Positions 1 to 10,700 of a stretch of DNA of 64,000 nucleotides are shown piece after piece. Where the stretch lies: the NCBI RefSeq assembly GCF_905147045.1, contig NC_065916.1, positions 3,128,561 to 3,192,560 on the forward strand, written 5' to 3'. Position 1 is the stretch's first letter; the number at the start of each line of letters is the position of its first letter. The notes under the pieces are model-generated. The model was not told the DNA's origin. It ran no database searches and saw only the letters and a program-made list of their open reading frames with translations. The position numbers were made by a program, and so were the translations under genes. The stretch comes from Nymphalis io (lineage: Eukaryota > Arthropoda > Insecta > Lepidoptera > Nymphalidae).

Positions 1-48
1 GAGAGGAGGCATTAGCCCAGCAGTGGCACATTCACAGGCTGTTACTAC
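1..48 (+). repeat. SINE family A, 3' tail only
   Basis: Reads as the family A end (GAGGAGGC, TTAGCCCAGCAGTGG, ACATTCACAGGCTGTTACT). The rest of the copy lies before the window. Confidence 0.8.
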
Positions 49-573
49 TGTTAATGAATTTAGATATTATAACTTAATTTAAAAATAGTTATTAATTAAA
101 TCCTTACGGATTTTTTAGTTATTTTTCTACTATATTATATTTTTTAAACGTAAATTCATATTTCCAAAGCTTTAGACAACAATATGCGTAAATTTGAACA
201 TTTTGTGTTCAATAGTTAAAAACATTTACTCATTGATAATCTCTTTACGTGGTAAAAGTAATTAGATTTATTTAATCTTGCGTGTAATTTATAATGATTT
301 CATGTTTACACTCATTGGTCAAAGCTGTGTTTATACATGCGGTAAATAGTATTAATCGTGTCACTGCATGTTCGTAAAGCTGTATATTGTTGGACAAATA
401 TGTGAGCGCAGCGTTAGACGCATGACCGTTATTATTGATTCTATATAGTCCAAGCGAAGATTCAGGCAGTGTCATAGTCGCGTTACATTATTCGTACTTT
501 ACTGTTTGATATTTATACGTTTTTTATAAAGATATTTTTCAAAAATCTTTTAAAAAGTTTTTAGTGTGTAGCG
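49..573. other. AT-rich flank with no recognised feature
   Basis: AT-rich DNA between a SINE tail and the CstF50 promoter area. I see no coding exon on either strand; the small open frame at 272-475 on the - strand has no family features. Confidence 0.5.
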
Positions 574-716
574 TATAAAGAAACGTCAAGTAAATTGTCA
601 TTTGTCAGGATACTCTGTTTTTTTTTGACAGCTTGTTAGTTTGTTTCGTGTTGAAAAACACTTTGCTTATTTCGCCGGTCCACTGAAATTATTCAAGATT
701 TCGTCCGAAACGGAAG
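574..716 (+). promoter_or_regulatory. Putative CstF50 promoter region
   Basis: A TATAAA string lies at 574-579, about 145 bp before the CstF50 start codon, and an ETS-like CGGAAGT lies at 711-717, just before the ATG. Both are seen in the sequence. Their use is inferred, since no transcript start can be read directly and AT-rich DNA gives TATA-like strings by chance. Confidence 0.3.
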
Positions 717-721
717 TTATA

Positions 722-3700
722 ATGAAAGATGTTCCCGTGGACGTGGATACAAGAAATGTTGTTAAAAATAGGGAACTGTTGTACCGGATGATAATAAGGT
801 AAAGCTTTCGTCGTTATTCGAACTCTGTTAACGTTTATTTATTGTTCAAAATCATGATTTAAGCTGATATCGAATTGTATTTCATGTTATTATTATATTG
901 CAACGCATATCATATAATAATATAATAGTATCAAAGTCATAAAAAAGTTTTTGTTTTAGGTTATGTTTACGAGTTATTAAAATATATTTCTTTTCAATTT
1001 AAACTTTTAACGTTATTAATTTGTGTTCACTTAGAAGTTATAACTATTAATAACATATAAATGCTTCATAAAATTATGCAATCCTAATCATAATAACAAT
1101 TTTTCAGTAAAATTATTAAACTAAATGTTAAAAAAACTATTTATTACCAAAGTGTTAAGCTTATGTGCATGTCAATCAGTGTAGGTTATTTTACAACTAA
1201 ATAGTACTAAGTAGTATTATTGTGATACTGTTTGAAAGGGTGAGTGAGCTAGTAACTGCCTTGATTGGTTATTAAGGAATGGTTCATATTTCTTAGTGAT
1301 AATGTCCATGAGTTTTGGCGATCACTACTCACGAGTTACCATATTTGCCGGCTTGCTTACCTATTAAAAATAACTAAAAAGGTATAATTTAAAAATATTC
1401 ATACTGTTTTAGATCGCAAATATCACTTAACAAAACTGAATTTATTTTTAACCAATAGTTTTTATGTTATTTGTTAATTTGTTTACAGTCAACTCCATTA
1501 TGATGGTTTTCAACCGATCGCAGCTACTCTGTCAGTGGCTGTGCACGCTGACCCACCATGTCCACCGAGTGACAGGTAAAATGGAGTCATCGAAATGATA
1601 ATGTGGTAACAAAATGAGGATTTGTGATTGGTTAAAATTAATTGGCCAACTGATAGGAGGTCCTGGGTTTAATTCCCATGTCGGGCCAATAAAAAGTTAT
1701 TGGGTTTTTCTGTGTGAAACTTCTCAGTAGCTCCCGTGTCTCGGAAAGCATATAAAGCCGTTGGTCCTGCACCTGAACTCTTTCCTGTCGTGTCGGATTG
1801 CCGTCCCATCGGATTATGAGAGTTAGGAAATAGAGAGTGCACTTGTGTTATCGCACACACTTGTGCACTATAATATCTCCTACGTAGTTGGCTAAACTCT
1901 CTTGTGATGGGCCGCTGTGGCCGAAATAGATCTGTAGGACATTATTATTATTATTCCACTATACTACTTATTTCCACCTTAATTTTACTTCACTTGTTTG
2001 TATTCTTTGATAAATATATAATTTTATTGATGGTGTTGTAGGTTATTAAATCTCATGATGGTAGGGCTCCAACATGAGCCAGACAGAAAAGACCGTCTCG
2101 CAGCCTCAAGTGGAGCTGAGCATCTATTGGGAACTACAGGATTTGGTGTGTATTAATTGAAAATATTTGAAAAATATTTTTATTATTTATGGTAAACTTT
2201 TTATCACACACAATTTTTTTTTTTTTAAATATTGCAACACTTGTTTATGTGTAATTTAAATTTCCCATTAATGTATTGTAAAGCTTGTGACTATAGAATA
2301 TGTGTGTTGGAATACTGGTTTAGGTCAATAATAGAGAAGTATATAAAGCCATTGGCCCTGAGCGTGATCATAGATGATCGGGCTATCATAGTCAGAGGAT
2401 AGGGTTTATATCTCCAATGCAGTTGGCTTGTCTTAGTTAGGTGTTGCCGTTGTCACAGAAATGGGGGATGGGATCATCTCCATTTAATAATTGGAAGTTT
2501 TGTGTATGGCTGAAATAGATTGCCACCCTCCTTAATGCTTAACTAATCCACCTGGAGTCATAAGTATACATGTCGGCTGTTTGTTCCAAAAAATATAATA
2601 ATAAGAATGCAATATTAATAGTGTGTTCTACACGTGAATAGACTTGGAGTTCGAGATGGACGCTTCGTCGCTGGCGCCGGAGCCGGCCACGTACGAGACG
2701 GCGTACGTGACGTCACACAAGATGGCGTGCCGCGCCGGCGCGTTCAGCGCGTGCGGGCAGCTCGTGGCCACGGGCAGCGTGGACGCCAGCATCAAGGTGC
2801 TGCTGGTGACGTCGCACTGTCACTTCACATTGTATACATTTATTATGTGTAATAAAAAATTTCACGTCCCACTGCTGGGCCAAACTGTCCTTTAAAGAAG
2901 AAATTTTGGAGATGCTTTCATAGATGCTTCATAGCAGATTTCGTAGGGCGAGTAAGCAAACTTCAACCTTGAAGTGGCATGGTATCATTGGTCGAGATTT
3001 AAATAATCTGTGGTATTCTTGAATGTTGCTATCGTAAAGGAAGTAAAATTAAAGTGTATATAAGTAGTTAAGTGGAATAGTGTATTATAAATAGAGATAT
3101 ATTAATCAAGAACTGTTTGTAGTGTATAATACAGCAGAGCTGTTAGCGAATCGAGTGGAATATGTAAGGTGTATTTATGTTTATTCCTACTGTCACTAAA
3201 ATATAATAAATACTGCCTTGGTCTAGTGGCTTGATGTAAGGCCGCAGACCCGGAGGTCCTGGGTTCAATTCCCAGGTCGGACCGATAAAAAGTTATTGGG
3301 TTTTTCTGTCAGAAAATTCTCAGTAACAGCCCGGAGTCTGGAAGTTGGAAGTATGTACACTCCAGTGCTTCGGAAAGCACGTGAAGCCGTTGGTCCTGAG
3401 CCTGAACTCTTTCCGGTCGTGTCGGATTGCCGTCCCATCGGATTATGAGAGTTAGGGAATAGAGAGTGCACCTGTGTTTGCGCACACACTCGTGCACTAT
3501 AATATCTCCTGCGTAGTTGGCTAATCTCTCTTGATATTGGACGCCGTGGCCGAAGTCGGTCTGGAGGACATAATTATTATTAAAATATAATACAGTGTGG
3601 GGCTGTACATATAAATATCATTCGACACATGAAATGAACTATGAACAAAAATTAAACATTTGAGAACTGTGTGGTGTTTATTTTTAATAATTTTAATCTA

Positions 3701-6665
3701 ATTAGATGTTACTAACTGGTATGCAGTTTAATAATATTTAAAAGTGTTTTCTTTAAAGATTTTAGATGTGGAGCGGATGCTGGCGAAATCAGCTCCAGAA
3801 GAGGTGGATCCTGGTAGAGAGCAACAGGGACACCCCGTTATCAGAACACTGTAAGTGAATAGAGATGTCAAATCAAGTTTTTTTTTCATATGGCAAGAAT
3901 ATTTCGTTTCACAAATTTATTATCTGTTGCCTAGATATGACCACACAGACGAAATAACAGCACTGGACTTCCACCCCCGAGAACAGATCCTGGTGTCAGC
4001 GTCTCGTGACTGCTGCATCAAACTCTTCGACATAACCAAGGCGTCCGCTAAGAAGGCGTACAAATCTATTACAGTGAGGGTCACTTGTTCTTGTCTATAT
4101 ATATATATATATATATATATTATTGATAAATAAAATTGAAATGTCTGTCTGTGATTACAAAATAACTGTGCCTTTTTATAATATACCGTAACAGCCTGTG
4201 AATGTCCCACTGCTGGGCTAAACGCCACCCTCTCCCTTTTTGAGGAGAGGGTTTGGAGCTTATTCCACCACGCAGACACATGCAGGTTTCCTCACGATGT
4301 TTTCTTTCACCGTTAAGCATGAGATGAATTATAATCACAAATTTAACATGAAAATTCAGTGGTGCTTGCCCGGGTTTGAACCCACGATCATCGGTTAAGA
4401 TTCACGCGTTCTTACCACTGGACCATCTTTTTTTATAATATAACTGTATGTATATACCAGGATGCGGAACAAGTGCTGTGCGTTGCGTTTCACCCCCTGG
4501 GCGACCACATCATAGCGTCCACCACTCACCCCGTCATCCGCCTGTACGACGTGACCACCAGCCAGTGCTTTGTCTGTCCCGTGCCTTCGCACCACCACAA
4601 GAAACAAGTCAACTCGATCAAGTGAGATCCGGAGTGTTCTGTAATTTGTGTGATTACTTCGTTGCTCTGTGGCTTATATGGCTGCAGATTTCAAAGGCCT
4701 AAGTTCAAATCTCGGGTCATGTCAATGAGAGTGTTTTCGGTCCAGAAATTCCTAGTAGCATCTCAATCTGAAATTTGAAAGAGCTTACACTCCTTTGCTT
4801 TGGAAGCCGTGGGTCATGCGTGAACTCTTTGCAGATTATGAGAGTGAGGGAACTCTTGTGTACTATAATATGTCCCAGGAAGTCAGGATCTAATCAGTGA
4901 CCGCTTCTAGGTTCTCCCCGAACGGCAAATACTTCGCGAGCGGCAGCGCGGACGGGTCAGTGAAGCTCTGGGACACGGTGTCCAACCGCTGCTTCAACAC
5001 CTTCATCAACGCGCACGAGGGCTCCGAGGTGTGCTCCGTCGCCTTCACCAGGAACAGCAAGGTGCCTCACCCGCTTCACACGTTACCGCGCGCGTTGATA
5101 CGTGTTTATATATCCTAACTTTAGTATTATAAATGCGATGTGTTTGTCTATTTGGTTGTTACGCTTAAGTCTTAACTACACAGCCGATAATAAAGAAATT
5201 TTGCATATACAATGTCAGAAAAGGACATACTATCTTAAACCCCCCACTATCCCCCACAACGGGGGCGAAGCAGCGGACGAATATTGGTACATATAATATT
5301 TGTTCCGTAGTATCTCCTGACGTCGGGCATGGATTCGTCGATCAAGCTGTGGGAGCTGGCGTCCAGCCGCTGCCTCATCCAGTACACGGGCGCCGGCACC
5401 ACCGGTAACTGACCACTAACCACTTCTACACTATACAGCGTAACGATATAACGTCCTGTATACGTTTTATTTTCACATTATACGAATTTAAGGTAATTAA
5501 TGTCAGCAAATGTTTGCTCGCTGCTCCAGTGAGGGTTCGCGGATACACACGTGGAAGAATTTCAATCGACACAGTACATTGACAGCTTCTCATACACTAC
5601 CGATTGGGAGAACGAACTTTAAGGGGCACTTCATCATCATCATCATCATCATCACCCTTTTCTCGTCCACTGCTGGACTTAGGTCTCTCCAATGGCACGC
5701 CACTGAGCTCGATTTTCAGCTCTCAATCTCCAACCGTTGCCAGCCAGAATGGTCACAATTTTGGAGTATGTCATTTTATGTATGATTTCGTGCTGCATGT
5801 GACTCGCGTGTTTATCCTTCGGCAGGCAAGCAGGAGCACCACGCGCAGGCCGTGTTCAACCACACGGAGGACTACGTGCTGTTCCCGGACGAGGCGACCA
5901 CCTCGCTGTGCACGTGGCACTCGCGCAGCGCCAGCCGCTGTCAGCTCATGTCGCTGGGGCACAACGGGGCCGTCCGGTGAGTACGCCTATACGGACACGT
6001 GGGGCACAATCAGGCCATCAAAGAAATAGATGCGCTCAAAGTATCGCTTTCCAGGTATCTGTTAAGACTAGCACTGATTTTTAATCAACATAAAAGGAAT
6101 AAAAAAATTTTATAAGCACACGTGATTTACACGCACGTAACGAAACGCACGACGTGACGTCATTAAAACTTCACAATTCTCTTTCACATTTCGGTTATTG
6201 AATCGCCGTCTAAGAAGTTTTACTTACAAAAAAAACTGTACCTCACTACATATTACAAAATAAACTTCCCCGCCGCGTCTGTCTGTGTGTACGCGAAAAA
6301 CTCAAAAACTACCGAACGGTTTTTCATGCGGTTTTCACCAATGGACGGAGCGATCTTGAGGAAGGTTTACGTGTATAATTTAGTAAGTTTTTGTGAATAT
6401 TAGCTGTAATAAGATGTTGAAGATATCGGAAAAACATTCCGACTGGGGCGTTCGTCACGTAAACCAATAGAGATGTGTATTACAATATAAACTGTATGTG
6501 TAGACCGTTATTGGCGGGTAGCTAGTTGATGAAACCCAAACCGGGCCAGTTCTGTACCGCTCGTGGCGCCGCAGGTACATCGTGCACTCGGGGACGGCGC
6601 CCGCCTTCCTCACGTGCAGCGACGACTACCGCGCGCGCTTCTGGTACCGGCGGAACACGCACTAA
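722..6665 (+). CDS. CstF50: Cleavage stimulation factor subunit 1 (CstF-50), complete, 11 coding exons
   Basis: WD40 subunit of the nuclear CstF complex, which binds the GU-rich element downstream of the poly(A) signal during pre-mRNA 3' cleavage. Coding exons: 722-798, 1489-1575, 2042-2145, 2642-2796, 3759-3850, 3935-4073, 4461-4621, 4911-5061, 5311-5404, 5826-5976, 6575-6665. All introns are GT-AG and the frame is unbroken, giving 433 residues (human CSTF1 has 431). Residues 1-65 form the N-terminal homodimerisation segment ([15 protein letters not shown]). WD repeats run from about residue 100 to the end, with motifs such as [32 protein letters not shown] and [11 protein letters not shown]. 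The C-terminus [12 protein letters not shown] is nearly identical to the human one. The start is the only ATG that joins in frame to exon 2. Exons 4 and 8-11 are strikingly GC-rich beside AT-rich introns. The gene lies antisense to PLC epsilon. Confidence 0.96.
1650..1955 (+). repeat. SINE family C in CstF50 intron 2
   Basis: Contains the B-box-like CTGGGTTTAATTCCC, the body ending in TTGGCTAAACTCTCTTG, and the end GGCCGAAATAGATCTGTAGG followed by (ATT)n. It fills much of the intron at 1576-2041. Confidence 0.8.
2330..2500 (+). repeat. Diverged SINE family C fragment in CstF50 intron 3
   Basis: Weakly matches the family C body (TATAAAGCCATTGGCCCTGAGC, ATATCTCCAATGCAGTTGGC). Old and partial. 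Confidence 0.5.
3213..3573 (+). repeat. SINE family C, near full length, in CstF50 intron 4
   Basis: Good copy: tRNA-like head with A-box GGTCTAGTGGCTTG and B-box GGGTTCAATTCCC, then a body ending in GCCGTGGCCGAAGTCGGTCTGGAGG and an (ATT)n tail. A useful reference copy for the family. Confidence 0.88.
4097..4121. repeat. (TA)n microsatellite
   Basis: About 12 TA units just inside CstF50 intron 6, 24 bases after the exon 6 donor. Confidence 0.9.
4188..4432 (-). repeat. SINE family A filling CstF50 intron 6
   Basis: Reverse-strand family A copy: end signature AACAGCCTGTGAATGTCCCA at the left, then the tRNA-like head (TTTGAACCCACGATCATCGG, CCACTGGACCATCT) at the right. The intron is only 387 bp, so it is mostly this element and the (TA)n tract. 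Confidence 0.88.
4670..4890 (+). repeat. Diverged SINE family C in CstF50 intron 7
   Basis: Degraded head (AAGTTCAAATCTCGGGTC) and body (GATTATGAGAGTGAGGGAA, GTACTATAATATGTCCC) of family C, within intron 4622-4910. Confidence 0.6.
5105..5295 (+). repeat. Helitron/Lep1-like degraded element making up CstF50 intron 8
   Basis: Starts near TAGTATTATAAATGCGATGT and ends near GGGGGCGAAGCAGCGGACGAA. This pattern recurs widely in Lepidoptera and is often assigned to Helitron-like Lep1 elements; that family name is recalled, not tested. It occupies most of the 249-bp intron 5062-5310. Confidence 0.5.
5631..5655. repeat. (TCA)n microsatellite in CstF50 intron 9
   Basis: Eight TCA units in a row. Confidence 0.9.
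6265..6540 (+). repeat. Degraded interspersed element in CstF50 intron 10
   Basis: Contains CCGCCGCGTCTGTCTGTGTG, ACTACCGAACGGTTTTTCATGCGG and GGCGGGTAGCTAGT. These phrases are typical of a common lepidopteran non-autonomous element; the family is not resolved. Confidence 0.45.
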
Positions 6666-6676
6666 TATCTACTTCT

Positions 6677-6716
6677 AATAAATAATTTTTCTAAATAAAA
6701 GTGTTTTCTTTTTGTG
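6677..6716 (+). terminator. CstF50 poly(A) signals and GT-rich downstream element
   Basis: AATAAA occurs at 6677-6682 and 6694-6699, within 35 bp of the stop codon. A GT/T-rich tract at 6701-6716 follows at once. This is the standard layout of an insect cleavage and polyadenylation site, and the GT-rich tract is the class of element that CstF itself recognises. The 3' UTR appears very short. Confidence 0.75.
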
Positions 6717-6796
6717 CCCCAAATTAGCTAGCTATTTTATTTTGGTTTGCTAGCGATTTTTAAATAATTACTGAAGAACATATAATATAAAATTTG

Positions 6797-7078
6797 ACGA
6801 GCCGGTTGGCGTGGTTGGTAGATACTTGCCTTTCACGCCGAAGGTTGTGGGTTCGATTCCCACCCAGGACAGACATTTGTGTGCATGAACATGTCTGTTT
6901 GTCCTGAGTCTGTGTGTAATTGTCTATATAAGTATGTATTTACAAAAGAAAAGTAGTATATGTAGTATATCAGTTGTCTGGTTTTCATAGCACGAGCTTT
7001 GTACAAGCTTAATTTGGGATCAGTTGGCCGTGTGTGAAAAATGTCTCGGGATATTATTATTATTATTATTATTACTAT
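6797..7078 (+). repeat. SINE family B, near full length, just 3' of CstF50
   Basis: tRNA-like head (GCCGGTTGGCGTGGTTGGTAG, B-box GGGTTCGATTCCC) followed by a body with TATATAAGTATGTATTTAC and the end GGCCGTGTGTGAAAAATGTC plus (ATT)n. The reverse-strand open frame across it is a by-product. Confidence 0.88.
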
Positions 7079-7281
7079 CAGAAAGAGCATTAAACGAGAG
7101 GTTTATGTTATATAATTTGTAAATACTTTGTACAAAATGCTCAAACTATGACGTTTTGTCCAAAAAAATATACTCTGTTTTCTGGCTAAAACTTGTTCAA
7201 GAAAATGGTAAATAAACAGTACAATCAAATTACGATTCAAACCAACTTTGACATTACTCATATTGCTCATTTATGACTAAC

Positions 7282-7477
7282 AGCAACCTCTTAATATCCC
7301 ACTGCTGGGCTAAGGCCTCTTCTCCCTTTTGAAGAGAAGGTTTGGAGCTTATTTTATTACCACTACGCTTCTTCAATCCGGGTTGGTGGAATACACATGG
7401 GGCAGAATTTCAATAGACATGCAGATTTCCATCATCGGTTAAGAGTCCCGCGTTCTAACCACTAGGCCATCTCGGCT
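7282..7477 (-). repeat. SINE family A (reverse)
   Basis: Family A end (AATATCCCACTGCTGGGC) to head (CATCGGTTAAGAGTCCCGCG, CTAGGCCATCTCGGC), with part of the middle missing. It lies between CstF50 and the last visible PLC epsilon exon. Confidence 0.8.
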
Positions 7478-7620
7478 TTACTTATATATACTAACAAATA
7501 TTGATGGATGAAATATCATTTTTATTATTTAATACCAACTATATACCCACTTTTTATATACATATTTTCTTGCTAATCGCACTTCTCATTTTGTTTATTA
7601 GTAAATTGCACATGACCTAC

Positions 7621-7774
7621 CTGACTATACAGCTCTACCGACGATTCCCCCTTCAGCTGGTGCCCCGTGAGGTAGGTGTTGTGACTGCTGGCTATGTAGT
7701 ACTGGCTGAGGGGGCCCGTCATCTCGCGGGATAACTCCTTTGGCAGATCATCTTCTCCAATAGTTGAGGATTTC
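7621..7774 (-). CDS. PLCE1: PLC epsilon exon 19: start of catalytic X domain; last exon in the window
   Basis: Residues 871-922. [20 protein letters not shown] followed by ESSVELYSQ is the X-box start and holds the first catalytic His and the Ca-binding Asn (HN of SSHNTYL). It ends at CAG/GTAGGT, a valid donor, so the message should continue into VLLQGCR..ELD, which I cannot find on this strand down to position 1. Confidence 0.95.
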
Positions 7775-10700
7775 CTAAAGAAAATTCAGTGTTATAGTAA
7801 CATTTGAGATCCAATAGGTCCATACCGAAATATCCATAAATGCGAAAGTAACTCTGTCTGTGTGATACGTTTCCACGGTTAAACCACTGAATGAACTAAT
7901 ATTCACACGTGTTTGCATACTCCAAAAAGGCAATACGTGGCAGAGGCTGGACGAGACGGGACTGGGGATGAAAGCGCTTGCTGGATACTGGAGGAGCGAA
8001 TATGGACCACGAGCTCAACGAGTAACAGTGTTTACTTTAAATTGGCAACTATTCCTAATGCTTACAATTAGACTTGCAAAGCAATATTCGCAGGCGTGGC
8101 TGAATACCCGAAAATGTTGATTTTTAAAAGCTTTTATTTAACTTTCAATGTTTGTTTGTGACAAACTTTGCAAGCTGAGTTAGAACCACTTTTATCCTAC
8201 GAAGTTGATGCATGTTGGGTTAGTTCCGATGACAATACATTTTATGGTAAGCATGACCTGATTCTACGATGAAAATTGGCTCCAAATGAATAAACTCTTC
8301 AACGGTCAAAAGCATAGATACGAAATTTTGTACATGTTTATTAATGTTTTTGTTTACTAGTAATTTAGCAGCAAAATAGCACTCACCCCGAAAAATTGTT
8401 AGCTCTACGCTGTTCAGGAACGAACGCGTAATTGTCTTTGTCCGTGAGAAACCTTACGAAGCCTTCGAATGAGAAGCAGTTCTCCGCGCGCAGTGTCGGG
8501 TCTGGCTCGTGCCTCTGTAGATTAAGTATTCTTAAATAATACGGGGTTATATTATAATCAATTTAAATAGTACAATGTGATGTGATAGTCTGCGGTCCAT
8601 CTCAGTTCTTAGAATTAAAATTATCAATCAATGCAAACGCCGAATTTTCAATATAACAGCTATTACGAAACGTGTAAATCTTAGGTATATTTTTCTTGCT
8701 TACCTGTATAATATCTTTCAATTGTTGTTCAGTCTTGGGTTCATTTTGTCTCGTCTCGCAAAACTTCCCGAGTGTGGGCAGTGACAACACTCGACCGCTT
8801 ACGTCGGGGCTCGCGCCTAACATAAAACTTGGATCAATTGTAAAATATTTGGTAGTTTTATCAAATCATAGATACTTTAAGTTTTAACAGCTAACACCCA
8901 ACATACTCTCCACTCTTAGTTTAAAGGGGAAGGAACCAAATGGGAAACTCCAATTGGAACTTCCGAAGACTCAGGCAGTGCAACACTGTCAAAGTCCCGT
9001 CTGTTACTATGAATTTCTTGATAAAAAACTCCATGATTTTTATAGGCCTGATATAATTCCAACATTATATGTCTAATAAGGAAGATCAATGTTGTTTTTA
9101 TTTAATATACCCGGTAAAGCTGCCGCTGCGAGGATGTCAAACGCTTTCTTCCTGCCCGCCTTGTCACTCGGCGGTTCTAAGTCCAGGGATCCATTTCTCG
9201 TCAATAACCCTAAGAAATCGAAATCTTTATTATATAAAAGCGTTACACTTGCTGAAATATACGATATGTCTGAAATGTCAAAAATTTACGATCGGTTCGG
9301 AAATAAATAACAGAATACTTGTAATTTATTAACGACTTACCCGTGCGGAAAATATTTTTGCTTCGGAAAAGTTCTGGAGAACTTCGACTCTTTTCAGCAC
9401 CGAGCAGTGGGTTCCGCATCCTTGGTACCGCCAACTGTTCGAAAACGTCTCTCAACTCCGACCTCATTACTAGACTGAAACAATGTTTAAGCATTTAGTA
9501 CCTATCCGGCTTAAGAAGCGACTGGTTTCGTTTACAGAACGTAGAATTTTTTACGGGATGCTATGAAGCTATATATAGCCATGGTCTTGCTACTTACGAA
9601 TCAACGTATGAAGATGACAGATTGTAGTGTTTTGATGAAAATTTTGAAAACGTCACATAGACATTTCCACTATGCGAATTGTACTTGAATGTATTATTGA
9701 TTTATACGATATTAACAGTAACAGTCTGTGAATGTCCCACTGGGCTGAGGCCTCCTCTCCTTTTTTTTGGGGAGAACCTGCACTTGTCAAAATTCCGCCA
9801 CATACGATATTAATTAAATTTAAATCAGATTAATAACATGGCGGTTGGGCCAAACATTTGAATTTTAAATAATGTTGCCTAGTCAAGATTTTTAAGCTAA
9901 AAATAATATGTTTACAATATTTAGTATTGCGTTTCGGTTTGAAGGGTGAGTGAGCCAGTATAACTACAGGCATAAGAGACATAACATTATCGCTCCCAAG
10001 GATGTAATGATTAGTTAATATTTCCTACATCGCCATTATCTATAGGCGGTGGTAACTGCTTAACTTCAGGTGGCCCATCCGTCCGCTTACATGTAACATG
10101 AAAAAAATCTCGAAGATTTATCCTTCAACTTACCTAAAACTCCGAAATAACGCTACAAAATCCATGAAGTCTAGCTGCGTGTCGTAGCCCACCGAGCCCG
10201 TCCTCAGATGTTTTAGGTTCTCCCAAAATCTCTCGCTTGTCTCCAATCTTCTTAAACTATTAAAAAAACATATGGAAACGATGTAGTGATGTTTTCATCC
10301 AGAAGCCCGGTTTATTCCGGGATTTAAAATCGTTGGTCCAGTCGGGCCAATAAACTAATAGATTTTGTGCATCAAAAAGCTCTTAGTAGCTCTGTGCCTT
10401 GAAAAGCACGTAAAGCAGTTGGTTCCAACCGAGTTAAATTGCCGATTAAAACACGCATTTTTTTTACTGGTCGTAATCGGTCCGACCGACATAAGGTCTG
10501 ATTTGACATCAGTTATATTAAGTGGTGTCACTAAAATTAATTATACACATAAGTTAAATAAATCGAATGCTCTAGAAGCGTTTCTATATATATTCACTCT
10601 GCAAACCTAGAAAACCTATATATAGGTATATATATGTTTTCTAGGTTATATGGTATATAAAAGATTAAAGGTTATATACTATATAACCTTTAATCTTCCT

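Noticed and set aside
3920..4279. 119-codon reverse frame
   Set aside because: Antisense to CstF50 exon 6 and running through (TA)n and a SINE; no independent support.
6797..6860. tRNA gene
   Set aside because: It has A- and B-box-like text but no pairing acceptor stem and is followed by a SINE body that recurs elsewhere. The same holds for heads of families A and C.
9111..9124. Extra PLC epsilon exon between exons 16 and 17
   Set aside because: Joining 9111 to 8816 already keeps the frame and matches family spacing; the candidate exon has no acceptor and donor in matching phase.
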